Notes: generated by a model not told the origin, from the sequence alone. A stretch of 64,000 bases of DNA from Atherix ibis (GCA_958298945.1 OY282610.1:42229667-42293666), one strand, 5' to 3'. Shown: positions 1 to 18,172, numbered from the stretch's first letter. A program made the numbers and translations.

Positions 1-113
1 TTAATTTTTTATCAAAGAAAATTTTAAAAATGAATGTCGGAAAACATTGTTTCTGATTCACAATCATGTTAAAAATTTTCATTATTTACTTTATAACTAA
101 GTGATAATAATAA

Positions 114-6220
<6,107 letters not shown>

Positions 6221-7431
6221 TTATTTGTAAATTCATTTATGCACTTTTCTTATTTCTAGTGGAAGTAGAAAAAAAAATCAATTCTGCTAATTGTTTATCC
6301 AAAAATTACTAAATGTAAAAATATGTTTTTTTTTGAACATCTAATTTAATGTTTTCCTCCTTAATATTTTTATCATTTATATTCAAGGTAATAGAAATTT
6401 TAAGTAAGTAATATTAACGATGGTCTACAGTGAAAATCAAAAGATCAATTGATTTCGACCTGAACATTTTAAAACATACGTAATTATTTATTGCGTAGTT
6501 ATGTGAAAAATCTATTGAATAATTTTTTTAAAATTTTTATAAATAATTCCATTGACAAGAAATAAGAATTTAAATTGATCACTTATAAACAAAATATTAA
6601 CAAGAATTTTTGAATATCTCTTAAAATCAATTAAAATAAATATTAAACATTTGAAGCGGGTGCAGACAGAATATTGTAACATTTTTTTTACTACATAAAT
6701 TTATTGCGATATCAATTCTTTTTAAATAATTTTTGATAATACGTTTGGTTTTTAAATATTTTTTGATTATATTTGAAATGTTAAATGTTAAGAATAAAAA
6801 AGAACTTTGTAAACATTTAAAATAGCTGAAAATAGTTAATTAATTAAACTATTTTTTTGCAATATTTATGTTTACAATTTTTTAAATTATTATGATTTTA
6901 TAAAATAAATGAAATGTTTGTTCTATGATTTATCAAACAAGAAACTGTTCTCAGAGTAAATATAAATATTTTTTTTGTATATGTTGTAGGTGACTTTGTT
7001 TTTATTTTGTTGTGAAAATTTGTAATTTTTACTTGTTAATTTATAAAATAAAATTATCACTTTAATGCCTGGACCTTTATATTATGCTTTCTGGGTTTAA
7101 AAAAATTAGAGTAATGTTTTCAATTTTCTTAGTAGGAAAACGGTATGATTATAATACAAAATAGAATAAAGTGCAGATTGGAAATTTTGTGATGTATTCA
7201 TTTTTAATTTTAATTCTTATCATGAAAATCCATTTAATCTATTTGAAAAATATTTTTTCTTAACTAAAATTAAAATTGAACGAAATGAGCCTTCAGCGAC
7301 TGATTTATTTATATTATCATGACAATTTATAAAAGATTTTCGCATTTCATACAGATGCGTTTTAATATTTCTTGAAATTACTTTTATTTGAAATATTGCT
7401 CCGGTGAGTAAAAGTTCTGCAATTTATAGGC
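6221..7431. other. 3' flank of U2AF50, no gene seen
   Basis: AT-rich DNA holding the U2AF50 3' UTR and downstream sequence, with several possible AATAAA signals. No coding frame or repeat was recognised. Confidence 0.6.
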
Positions 7432-7905
7432 CGGGTACATCATTGATTCGTATTTTTTCGAAAATGGGGCTGGTGCTACATTTACTTTCAATGCAGTGCA
7501 CTACAGAGACATGAAAACCAATTTGTATGGCCTATTTTTATATGGAGTTTTTAACAAGATGGTTACACTGCCAAAGAAAAAATCGATTTATTGCAAATAA
7601 AATTCAATTAGCATGTAATTTTGCGAAGAGGTGATGCTAATTGCATGCGATTTAACACTGCTGAACTTCTTCATGTGAGGGTATATAAAAGATAAGGTTT
7701 ATGAGAATAGTCCGTACACAATTTGATGGCTCAAAAACCAATATCAACCGCGGTTTTCGTGAAATAGAGCCACAATTATACGAAAATGTGATCGATATTT
7801 TTCTAAAAAGGATTAATGTCTGTAACCACAGTTGTTTTTCATTAATAAATATTAAATTCTCTACACCATATCTCAATAAAGAAATTTTAATAAACAATGT
7901 GTGTT
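7432..7905 (+). pseudogene. Decayed DD41D mariner transposase, C-terminal half
   Basis: Pieces in shifting frames match the DD41D (rosa-like) mariner catalytic half. They run IDSYFFENGAGATFTFNA, then QDGYTAKEKIDLLQIKF and RRGDA, then KVYENS, GSKTNI, EIEPQLYENVIDIFLKRIN. This is the usual order, from the second catalytic Asp (QDG) to the C-terminal helices. Several frameshifts and stops are present, the segment that should hold the third Asp (SCDLTPLD) is missing, and no clear termini were found. An open frame covering 7701-7967 is mostly this remnant and not a host gene. Confidence 0.7.
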
Positions 7906-8059
7906 TCATTCAAAATTTAAAAAAAAACCATTTCTTATTGGAAGATTCTGTATATGTAACTTATTAACCAAAATACTTAACTAGTTCGTTGACGATCACG
8001 CCGATACTATGCGACTTGTTGAAGAACCAACCGGTCCATCAATTAATATTCCAAGTATG

Positions 8060-8215
8060 GGACAACAGATCTATGCCCGACTCCAAAAAGGAGATGCCAC
8101 GAAGTGTAGCAATTATAGACGGATTCGTTGCTGAGTACCATTGATAAGATATTCTCCGCTATCTTACTAGACAGAATAGCCCAATTGGCCCAATAAATTA
8201 TTCCGGAGCATATTT
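8060..8215 (+). pseudogene. LINE reverse-transcriptase fragment (copy 1)
   Basis: The translation shows KKGDATKCSNYRRI followed, after a one-base frame change, by STIDKIFSAILLDRIAQLAQ. This resembles the segment of non-LTR retrotransposon reverse transcriptases with (K)KGD..CSNYRGISLL. The clade cannot be fixed by eye. It is truncated at both ends and contains stops. It shares both the text and the one-base deletion with the copy near 13800. Confidence 0.6.
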
Positions 8216-9849
8216 AATGACGAGATCCTGGAGCGTTACTACGACCATTCGGTATTGGATAAAATTAAGCTCTATAGCATGCGGCGGCTAGACACTTAAT
8301 CCATATGGATGAGGGATATTCTATCCGAAAAATCTACAGTGACACCATTTATGATCCGAGAATACAACGTCATTGTTAACTTAATCAAGTATTGATCAAT
8401 ATTTCTATGGTAATTTCGAGTAGAATTTGTATTTGATGATGTTATAAATATTGTATATAGGTTTTTTAAAAACTATAGTTAAAAAAGCCAATTTGCTTGA
8501 TTCTTTCACATGTAATTCGATTTTAAGACCGTTGGACTAACTCCACATGCGTCTCAGAAACTTTATGAATTTTCAATAAATATGTGTACGAATAACTTCA
8601 ATATTATAAATGCATTCTTTATTTAAAAAATACTCCTATACTTTAAAATTTTTTATTTTCTTATAAATCGCCATTTATTACGAGTATTATCTACTTATGC
8701 AACCACAATTTTTCCTGCATTCCAAACATTTTTGTCTGTATTCGTACATAAAAATTCACCAATAGCCATATATCATGGTCTTAATTAATCACAACAATAC
8801 TAATTAATATAAAAATGAAATTACTAATCATTTTCCAATATCTACATAGTTTGTTTTTATCGTTGTGAAAAGAAAACTATTAACTACAGTTTAACGCTGA
8901 CAATTGGTTTTGTTGATGAAATCTTTATTCGTATATTAATTGTCACCGAAATATTTCTACTATTGTGACAAAATTATGATTTATTACCTGAAATTAGTTA
9001 ATTTTCTGTATTAGGATAAGGTTATTTTGAACTACATGTAAGCCTACTAGCTGATATTAGTATATTATTTTTATATGGAAAAATCGTTAAATGAATTTCG
9101 TTATTTATGCAATTAATTTGATCAAATATTGTGATATACGAGTATATGTGATTTTTCTTTTCTATCACATAAAAGTTTTGGTTCCATTGTCTAACGATAT
9201 AATTAATGTTTAGCGACGAGTAGTCGTATATTTGAGAAAAGAAATGAAAAAGTAGAAGGGGGAAAAAGAAAATATTAACGTAATATCTAATATAAAATGA
9301 AGGTGTGAACAGTAATAAGATGGATAGTGTTCAATTGTTAAGTCCTAACCGAGGGTCAAAATAATGTTATTTATTACATATTCATATCATTTCCGTATTA
9401 GAAATTGCTACCAATCGGCAATCTATTATCGGAAACATTACTTTCACTATCAATGCATGGTTCATGATTCGGTAATTTTAGCCTTTACTAATTATCCCTA
9501 TATAAGTATAGCTTTAAATACGAAATTTTTTTTGACAATCGTAAATTATGTACATCAAAATTTGTACAAATACCAAAATATACAGTCTCACCTAAAATAG
9601 GGTAAACTAGAACGCTGAAATATACAGTCTCGAGAGAAAAAAAAATGCAGAACGCCCATTTATAAAATATTGTTTGTGAACATACGTAAGGCTACTCAAA
9701 GAAAATCTTAAATACATAGTTTTATTAGGTCATATCTTCTATATAAGCTCAATTAAATATTATTGCGATTTCAATCATCTATAATTATAATAAAACTAAA
9801 CATTTGAAATTCTATTAACATAACTTTCCAAATATTATGGAGTTAGGAT
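8216..9849. other. Intergenic, no gene seen
   Basis: AT-rich. A motif AAATATACAGTCTC is directly repeated near 9574 and 9618. No coding sequence is supportable. Confidence 0.5.
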
Positions 9850-10390
9850 TATACTTACATAATTTTGTAAGTCACTATTACTGAACTGACTTACCAAAAT
9901 AATATGCATTTGGAATTTTGTCCACATAGTTTCGTGAGTTACTGTAATTAAATGCATTTAGAATTATATACACATAATTGTGCTTTTATTACAGTAAGAT
10001 CACTCTTATTACAGTAGAAGTGTATTTATTTTATATGTACAGTGACATAAAAAATAAATACACTTCTAAATAGCAATAGAAATGTATTTATTTTGTATGT
10101 CACTGTAATTACAGTGACATACAAAACTATATAAATATAATAACTTGTACAAAAAAATGTATATAGATAATTTTGTAAATTATTGTAACTGCACCGACTT
10201 ATACCATTTTGCATAGGTCATTATGTTTACATAATTTTACTGATCAATGATAATACAGTCGAAAACAAAGATATGCATTTGACAATATATTAACATTATT
10301 TTATAGGTCACTGTTATTACAGTGGCTTACAAAAATATCCATTTGTGATTACATTTTCATCATTTTGCTGGTTACTGTAATTAATACAAT
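9850..10390. repeat. Array of degenerate palindromic repeats
   Basis: The core GTCACTGTAATTACAGTGAC and its halves recur many times, alternating with ATGCATTTGGAATT-like and CATAATTTTGTAAGT-like segments. One member, 10091-10126, is a perfect 36-bp palindrome with half-site TTTTGTATGTCACTGTAA. Another foldback lies at about 10020-10070 (AAGTGTATTTATTTT against its complement). It may be a foldback element or a short satellite of nested inverted repeats. No coding content. Confidence 0.75.
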
Positions 10391-12439
10391 TTATTGTATG
10401 TTGAAATATTTTCCCATAATAAACAGTTCGATTTTAGGGTGTAGTTTATATTTTTCTTGATAAGTTTTGTTTTCGTTTTAGGATCGATACTGTTTTTTTT
10501 GGTATCCTCTTTGCCGTATTTGTCAACTTCACATTTATTGGCTGTGAAATACAATATTTTCAACCAGTTATAAATTATAACAATAAACATATACTTTTGA
10601 TAGAAAATTTCTATAGAAAAATAATATTTAATGTCTATCACTCTATTGACCGAAAATATTGTAATTTTTTGCAGCTTTCCAGTAAGTAAATATTTAACGG
10701 CATACGAAACATCGAAACCAAAAAAAAAAAAAAATGTGATAAAATCTTAAATGAAGATTTAAGAATTTTATTTTTTATGTTTTAGTCAAATATAGCGTTT
10801 TTTTGGCTTATTTTTAAAATTTTAATGCCAACTTCTATGCACGTTAATGTTTTTACTATGCTGTGCTATATACAAATTATATATTGTAGATAGATAATAT
10901 AATTCTACAATATATACCGAATGCAGGTGACTCGTAAGTAAATAGAAATTTGCCAGAATTCGAGTACTCGTATTATCGGCTGTGTGTTTTGTAATTTATG
11001 TTGATTTATAGAAAATCTGTAAATAAAATTGTTTTTCATTGGAATTGATCTTCGCTTGGATTCTCTTATATTTATGGGCTTTATCGGATTGGGATCAGAA
11101 TTTAGCTTTTGTCAGCACAACATATGTGTATGAGTATGTAATTTATTTGGTATTAAATATCAGGTATTTTTTAAAAGTTTTTTTTTTTTTTTAAATTTTT
11201 TTGTGTAATATGTAAGGATGATGGCTGGATTCTACATTATATATTTCACAAAATCAAAACGTTCTTTGGCAGATTTAATTTCTAGTTTTCGTATTTCAAG
11301 AATAACAACTAAAAGTGCTGAGTGTACACATATACATATAGTACGAGTATATTGTCGACAGTTGGTTGCACATTCGATTTGCAACTTTCTGCATTATTCC
11401 TTTGATGTACATATATACCATAATCCCAGAATAATGATATCAATAATACCATATGATCGCATTTTGTGTATTTGGAATATGATAAATCAGAAGACTTTTG
11501 ATCAAAAGAAGGGTCCAAAAATTAGATAACAACAATTGAATAAATAAAGTGGATAATTTTCAGAAGCTTAGAAGAATCAAGTTTTGCTATTCCCTTCATT
11601 AGACTGCAAATATTCATAATAATAATAATGATGAGTGATTGTTAACAATTCTACGGTTTCTAGGTATAACTTATGTGTTTTGAGACTAATACTTCTAGGT
11701 GTTAGCCAGCTTAACATTCAATTCGTTTTTGTTTATTCAATTGCAGGTAACATAGAATAATTGATCACAAGCGTTCTTGCATTCACGGATACACATACCA
11801 TATTTACCGAATGTTAGTTAAATAAGTATGCTTGAATGTGTTCAAAACCGATTCAAGACTATATAGAATTAATTAAGTTTTAATAACTTAAAATAGAAAT
11901 GATACTTTTAAGGTAGAAAAGGGGAAGCGATATAGGTAAGGTGCATGTGCGAGGATTTTGTTCAGATGCATATGAGGAAAACTATTATTTGGTAACAGTG
12001 AAATAGAGTTATCATAAGAGAGGAGGAAATCAATTTCAATTTCAGTAATCTACATAGAAGCATGATGAATAAGAGTTAGAATTGGAAGTGATGCAGGTAG
12101 ATATTCGTAAAATATATTTTGGAATTAGTAGAAGATAAGTGAGTGCATTGATCATCTTGAGAGTAGCTCAAATGTTATTCAAGTAAATATGGCATCGGTA
12201 TTCGTGTGTACAATGAGCTCCATATCGTAAGCATACGTGTACGTGCACCTTGGCATATACGAGTACAGGCTAGAATTAAATCGAGTTCGTAAAGTTTACA
12301 ACAAATTCGCCTTCAACTATACAAAGTGTATTCGCATTCTCTTAACTTGCGATTATGGTACTATGTGCATGTTTTTGGTGTTCCATTTAAATATCCTTAA
12401 TAATATATGTATGGTATTATGTTAGAATACTAGAAAATA
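10391..12439. other. Intergenic, no gene seen
   Basis: Mixed AT-rich and more complex sequence. The open frames are short and unlike known proteins. A segment near 11587 (TATTCCCTTCATTAGACTGC) recurs near 18396 with one mismatch and may be part of a dispersed repeat. Several TACGAGTA motifs occur. Confidence 0.5.
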
Positions 12440-12499
12440 GTATCCTAATGCTGATGGTGGTTTGGGATGCTGCATGAGTTATTATGGAAAAGCCTCAAG

Positions 12500-12700
12500 A
12501 TTGTTCATCTCCGCTTGTCGAAGAATAACGGGACATCTAGAGGCGTTCTCAAGATTGCACACTAAATTATAGCATGAAGTTTATTTATCAAAGACGAATT
12601 ATTTAAACCATCAAAACTCAATGGTTAGACCATGCAGCAACAAATTTGGATGGCGATGCGGTAAAATAGAGTCGAAATCACCAGGAAATACGAGTAGCAT
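12500..12700 (+). pseudogene. Possible LINE C-terminal fragment
   Basis: Reads RRIIKTIKTQWLDHAATNL, which loosely resembles the (R)RxRWLGHVxRM region after the reverse transcriptase in some non-LTR elements. The match is weak and short, and its link to the fragment 1 kb downstream is a guess. Confidence 0.25.
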
Positions 12701-13684
12701 AATATCTAACATAAGTGTTAGACTTTAATTTCCTGCCTTGACAAACGTGACGGTGTCTAAGATCGATAAAGTTTCTACTTGAATTGTATTCAAATATTTA
12801 AAGTTGTCCAACGTACATACATGTCTGCTTTGCTTTTGTTAGGTACGTGGATTACGACCATAATGCATTTATCTTCTCATATGGTGGACAAGACTAATGC
12901 CTAACGGCTTAAACGACATTCTCTCATAAACTCAAACTGATAAGTTTATTTAATTTTGGAATAATAGCTCCAGTTCTGGTATCTAACATATATAGTATTT
13001 CCTGAAAAGTTTATTCCCCGCTGAAATGATCCACTCTATTTATATTCATAGATCTCATTTTTACAATTTCTTTACCATTTGTTCCGTAATGTGTGATGCA
13101 TTTTCAGTAAATTTGAATTGATATTAATTCAGATAAAATGGCAAATTACTAGTAGTATCCTTGACAACTATGGATATACACAAGTTATTTTCGGTTAAAA
13201 AAACATTCAAAATAGATGAAAATTTGCTTGACGGACTGCAATTTGGAACTGTGCATTCTTAGACAATTTATTTGGCACTGAGAATTCTTGTAGACATTAA
13301 GGATCAATATTTTATATGGAAATTTCTAGTTATATATATATTGAAATGTAAATTCTTAATCGCCACAACAATTTCGGTAATTTAACGAAATTTACCGAAA
13401 CAATTTCGGTAACTAAAGGTGTACCCTAACTAAATTTGAGCTTAAGACTGCTACGTATCAGATTTTTTAATCTTTAAAAGCATTTTTTATTATGGAAAAC
13501 TATTTAACAAAAGTATTCACAGATAAAAGAGAATGAATGTATCTGTGAAATAAAAAAATGTAGACAGCAATTATATCGGAAGCGAAAATTTTACTTAGCT
13601 GTGAGCAGGATAAAACAATTTACACCACGATTCTCATCATGCCGCAGCAAAGAACATAATCTGATTTCCGACCAAATGGGTATA
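12701..13684. other. Intergenic, no gene seen
   Basis: No coding frame recognised. A short inverted repeat lies at about 13370-13412 (TTTCGGTAA with TTACCGAAA, repeated). Confidence 0.5.
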
Positions 13685-14060
13685 TTAAGGCGATGGGTGG
13701 AACATTTTGATGAAGTCCTGAATACGAAACAATTAGAACACGAATTGGAGGTCCAGCGAATCAAATCCCGATAACTGGCATTTTGGCATCATCTTTCCCA
13801 TACTAAAAAAAGGAGATATCACGGAGTGTAGCAATTATAGACGGATTCGTTTCTGAGCACCATCGATAAGATATTCTCTGCTATCTTCGCAGATAGGATA
13901 GCTCCATTGGCCCAAAAAATTATTGGCCTATACAAGAAAGGCATCACTGCTCTGCAGCAGTCGATGAAAAAACTCTTGGAGTATGGTCAACAGATGCACC
14001 ATATTTTCATAAACTTTAAAGCCGCTTATGACAGAAATTTGTCTTAGAATTTAGAAATTT
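13685..14060 (+). pseudogene. LINE reverse-transcriptase fragment (copy 2)
   Basis: Frames in order read RRWVEHFDEVLN, KKGDITECSNYRRI, STIDKIFSAIFADRIAPLAQ, KGITALQQ, then QQMHHIFINFKAAYDR. FKAAYD fits reverse-transcriptase motif A (FxxAYD) and the preceding blocks fit the usual upstream order in RTE/Jockey-like non-LTR elements. Frameshifts and stops make it dead. A family A mariner begins about 150 bp downstream. Confidence 0.75.
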
Positions 14061-14214
14061 TTTGCTGCAGTTCTAGTTTTTGTCATAAGCAAGATATCAC
14101 CATTACGGTAATCATTGATGTTGACAATGCCTAAGGTTATATTTTTCAGAGCAAAGTTGATATTGAAAGGGCAAATCTGGTTGGCCTTCAGGTTGGTATT
14201 TGGGTCTGTAGATA

Positions 14215-15503
14215 CGAGGGTCGTTCAATAAGTCCTTAGAAAAAGATGGAAAAAACTGTTTTTAAAAAAAAAAAATTTTATTTTTTAACATAATCTCTTT
14301 GTTGCTCTATACACTTTCCCAACCGTTTTTCCAAAAATTTTATCCCGTCCAAAAAATAGGATTTCGGAAGTTCTGCAAAATACTCATCCGTTTGAGCAAT
14401 GACGTCCTCGTTGGAAGTGAACCGTCGTCCGCCAAGCCATTTCTTCAGATTGGAGAAAAGAAAATAGTCAATCGGGGCCAAATCTGGTGATTAAGCGGGA
14501 TGCTGCAACAATTCCATTCTCAATTCAACAATTTTGGCCCTGGAAACAGCGCAGGTGTGCACACGCGCATTGTCCTGATGCAAGAGGATTTTTTTCTTCT
14601 TCAGATGGGGGCGTTTCTCTTTGATTTCCTCGCTCAACCGTTGCAATAACGACGCGTAATACGCTCCTGTTATTGTTTTTCCTTTTTCCAAGTAGTCGAT
14701 AAAAATGATGCCCTGCGAATCCCAAAAGACCGTGGCCATCACCTTGCCGGCCGATGGCACAGTTTTTGCCTTCTTCGGAGCCCGTTCACCCTTGAAAATC
14801 CACTGTGATGACTGTCTCTTCGTTTCTGGAGTGTAGTAGTGTATCCAGGTTTCGTCCACAGTGACATATCGACGAAGGAATTCGGCAGGATTCCGATGAA
14901 AGAGTGCCAACATAGCCTCAGAGTCCACTGCACGATTGCGCTTATTCTCCTCTGAAAACAAACGCGGCACCCATCTTGCCGAAATTTTTTTCACAGACAA
15001 TTTTTCATGCAAAATTGAAGCGACTGTACCTTGTGATATGCCCGTGGCCTCAACTAATTCGCGCACTTTAATTCGCCGATCGTTTTAAAATCAGATCGTG
15101 GATTTTGTCGATGATTTCAGGAGTAGACACCTCAACTGGGCGTCCTGAACGATGTTAATCTTTTGTGGATGAACGGCCATGTTTAAATTCATTCACCCAA
15201 TTGTAAACCATCGCAAACACAGGTGCAGATGTGCCACGAACTGCATCCAACTCGGCTTTGATTTCTTTCGGGCTTAAGCCTTTCAAATGGAGATGTTTGA
15301 TGACAGCCCTAAACTCGCTTTTTTCCATTGTTATGCACAAATAAATGTTGTTAACTTTAATCGACTATAGAAATTGACCTACGCTATGGATCGAGCTGAA
15401 ATTTTGACAGCTTTCCTGTCAATAATGCTACTTACAAAAAAAATCTTTACCGACACTACGAGCGCAATCTCGGATTTTCTAAGGACTTATTGAACGACCC
15501 TCG
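14215..15503 (-). mobile_element. Mariner family A, copy 1 (DD34D), full length
   Basis: 1289 bp with inverted termini CGAGGGTCGTTCAATAAG at both ends, flanked by TA (14213-14214 and 15504-15505), the usual mariner target duplication. It encodes a defective transposase on the minus strand. Copies 2 (52870) and 3 (61960) share the same termini and most of the protein. It sits just downstream of a LINE fragment. Confidence 0.93.
14278..15340 (-). pseudogene. Family A mariner transposase, broken
   Basis: A DDD transposase for cut-and-paste transposition. It has an N-terminal helix-turn-helix region (MEKSEFRAVIKHLHLKGL; second HTH near LVEATGISQGTVASIL), WVPRL linker, D1 in YVTVDETW, D2 in LHQDNARVHT and a DYFLF block. 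The expected length is about 345 residues. Lesions: an in-frame stop near 15155 after STKD; a one-base shift near 15085; and a stop replacing the residue after QHPA, near 14491, just before the third Asp block. It cannot make a full product. Confidence 0.92.
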
Positions 15504-15896
15504 TATAATCAGATAGCGGAATTGGAAAGTTTAGTGGGAATTGCGGAGTCAATAAATTGGTTAATTAGTATTGTTGCGGATCTTTTCTTGTGGATATTTT
15601 TGTTTTTTTTTGGTATGTTTGTATCATGGTTTTCAGATGATTACGTAAGTCTCATCCTCTTCTAGCTTTTTGTTTTGCTTGGTGAGGTGGTTAGATGCAA
15701 GAGGATATGTATTATTTTTGTACACTGATGAACTAACCTTTGTTTGGATATCCACATGCCGTCGTCGACAAACAACTGTATAAAAATTAAACACCACCAC
15801 CAATTCACAACAACACACTACATTAGTTAACTGAAACAACCGAGCTAATATAGGGTGGACCATATAAAAGTTCCATTTTAAAATGGTGGACCATTA
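15504..15896. other. Spacer between two mariners
   Basis: Non-coding by eye. Near 15854-15893 the string GGTGGACCAT occurs twice flanking TTCCATTTTAAAATGG, a small foldback. An open frame on the minus strand (15633-15863) resembles nothing known. Confidence 0.45.
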
Positions 15897-16340
15897 AAAA
15901 ACTAGTGTATATTTTTTTAAATTTCCGGTTTGATTAGTAAGATTGAACCTTGAAATTTAATAATAAAACAACATCATTCCCAGAAAACTGGGAAATATTG
16001 AGAACTTTCGAAAACCGAATAATCAGCCGAAATTCTGATATCAATTGGCCGCTTTGGAGCTGTGATTTGAGCCCGTTGGATTATTTTATGTGGAGAGCCG
16101 TCAAAGATAAATGTTATGCAAGCCTTCCAGAAATAATTGAAGCCTTGAAACACGAAATCAAAGTTACCATTAAAGAGATACAGGCCCAGACAATCGAAAA
16201 TGTACTGAAAAATTGGGTCGAGCAAATGGGGTAGTCTAAGGCCAGCGATCATTTAAATGATGTTGTGTTTCATTCTTAAATTTCAAGGTTCAATCTTTCT
16301 AATAAAACCGGAAATTAAAAAAAATATACACTAGTTTTTT
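15897..16340 (+). mobile_element. Internally deleted DD41D-type mariner with long inverted termini
   Basis: About 444 bp with nearly perfect inverted repeats of about 60 bp. The left end begins AAAAACTAGTGTATATTTTT and contains ATTTCCGGTTTGATTAG; the right end is its complement. TA flanks are at 15895-15896 and 16341-16342. Only the transposase C-terminus remains: NWPLWSCDLSPLDYFMWRAV (third catalytic Asp), then KDKCYASLPEIIEALKHEI and NVLKNWVEQM, with a stop at about 16232. The N-terminal DNA-binding region and the first two Asp residues are gone. This is the expected form of a non-autonomous deletion derivative. Confidence 0.88.
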
Positions 16341-16375
16341 TAAATTTACTTTTTAAATATACTTTTTTAAATTTA

Positions 16376-17597
16376 CCATCAAAATGTTACCGGAATTTAT
16401 TCAGAAAATTGAAAATACAAGTTTATTCATCTAAATCTATATTGTCCCCTTCAAAGTAATCCCCATCGACTTTAACACACTTATGCCAGCGCTTGATCCA
16501 ATCCTAGAAACTTTTTTTATATTCCGTTTTCGGTGTGTCCATCAGTGCTTCCTGTGATTTTTCCATTACTTCCTCTCGGCTCTTGAAACGCGTTCCCCGT
16601 AATGGTTTTTTAACTCGATTGAACAGAAAGAAGTCATAGGGAGCCAAATCAGGTGAATTCGGTGGTATTTGTTGCATTTTTTGTCAAAAAATTACGAATA
16701 ATGATGACACTGTACGACAGTGCGTTATCATGGTGCAAAATCCATGAGTTTTCTACCCACAATTCTGGTCTCTTTCGGCGAATTGCTTCACGCAAACATC
16801 TCCTAACGCCGAAGTAATACTCTTTGGTTACTGCCCGGCCTCCTGGCAAAAATTCATGACGCACTACAACGTTGTAATCCATGAAAACCGTGAGCATTGC
16901 CTTCTTTTTTGACTGAAAACGACGTGTTTTTTTTGGTCTCGGCTCATTTGGTGAACGCCATTCACTTGCCTGATGTCTGGATTACGTGTCGTACTCATAA
17001 ACCCACGTCTCGTCTCCAGTAATGATCCTTTTGATGAATGTGGGATCGGATTCAGCCTCGCAAATCATGTCTTTTGCGACGCCAACACGGTCTCTTTTTT
17101 GCATAAAATTGAGGTCTTTTGGGACCAATTTTGCTGCTACACGACGGAAACCCAAATCATTTGCCAAAATGTCTTGGACGGATCCATAGGCAATGTTCTA
17201 GTCCTCCGCTATCTCTCTGATGGTTAATTTGCAGTTATTGAGCAATATTTCTTTTACTTTATCAATGTTTTCGTCGGTTTTCGATGTCGATGGTCTGCCA
17301 CTGCGTTCACCATCTTCAATTGACTCACGACCACTTTTGAACTGCTCGTGCCACTGGTAAACAACCGTTTTCTTTAGAAAATCGTTGCCGAAACACTTTT
17401 CCAACATTTCCAACCTTCGCGCACCATTAAATCCGTTTTTTAGGCAAAATTTAATATAAGTTCTTTGTTGAAAATTTAAATCCATTTCTAAAATTGTAAA
17501 AAATTGCCAATACACACAGAGATAGATGTACTCTTGGCTACGTAACTTTTACAAATGTCTAACTATGACGCTAAGATTTAGAGGGAATATCAACAAC
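16376..17597 (-). mobile_element. Mariner family B (DD34D), copy 1
   Basis: The transposase end begins near CCATCAAAATGTTACCGG (16376, preceded by TA), which matches the end of the second copy at 51915. The other end stops at GTTGTTGATATTCCC (complement, 17597), exactly where the second copy also begins (50740). It is directly abutted by a family C fragment in the opposite orientation. Confidence 0.8.
16423..17485 (-). pseudogene. Family B mariner transposase, broken
   Basis: DD34D transposase. It starts MDLNFQQRTYIKFCLKNG and continues through LEMLEKCFG, SGRPSTSKTDENIDK (linker between HTH motifs), LTIREIAEDLNIA, D1 in ITGDETWVYEYD, TVFMDYNVVVRHEFLPGG, D2 in ILHHDNA and C-terminal GDNIDLDE. 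Stops and frameshifts occur near 17200, 16980 and 16900. After D2 the frame is lost, and the third Asp block (PDLAPCD in copy 2) is disrupted. Confidence 0.88.
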
Positions 17598-18172
17598 AGA
17601 TGGACTCTGTCCGCGATGACCCAAATTTGCTCTAGAGGGTCTTAACTGGTGACGAATCATGAGTTTATGGTTATGACATGGAAACCAAAGCTCAATCATC
17701 CCAATGGAAGCTGCCGCACGAGTCAAGACCGAAAAAAGTGCGCCAACTACGGTTGAATGTGAAGGTTTTGCTTACAGTTTTCTTCGATTGCAGGGTCGTG
17801 AGGCATCATGAGATCTTGCCACAGGGTAGAATGGTCAATAAGGAATATTACCTGCAAGTTATGCGCAAGTTGCACGAAGCAATCCGCCAGAAACGCCCGG
17901 ATTTGTGGAAGAACAAAAATTGGCTTTTGCACCATTATAACGCCCCTGCTCACGCATCGTTGCTTGTGCGCGAATTTTTGACCAAAAACACACACTAATA
18001 GTGCCGCAGCCACCGTATTCCCCAGATCTGCCCCCCTGTGACTTTTTCTTGTTCCCGAAACAGATTCTTTGATCCATTTTTTGGAATGGGCAAAAACCGA
18101 AGACGAGCCAAAACACGTGCAAGCAAAGCAGCTGTCAAAAATTAACTGAACATTCAAAATGGCCGAACTTGT
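17598..18172 (+). pseudogene. Mariner family C fragment (transposase middle and C-terminus)
   Basis: Plus-strand remnant starting near SVRDDPNLL and the D1 block (LTGDES, here with a stop), then YDMETKAQSSQWKLPHESRP, LTVFFDCRVVRHHEILPQGR, NKEYYLQVMRKLHEAIRQKR, LLHHYNAPAHASLLVREFL and PDLPPCDFFLFPK. D2 is changed: HHDNA reads HHYNA, so the catalytic Asp is lost. A frameshift follows LTKN. No terminal repeats remain. The 3' text matches the internal part of the 43405-44274 element. Confidence 0.85.

Noticed and set aside
7652..7967. Overlapping open frames on both strands that could look like small genes
   Set aside because: The plus-strand frame contains the C-terminal blocks of a decayed DD41D transposase. 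The minus-strand frame is its shadow.
10020..10390. CRISPR-like array
   Set aside because: The repeats are palindromic, degenerate and irregularly spaced in a eukaryotic AT-rich context, with no cas genes.
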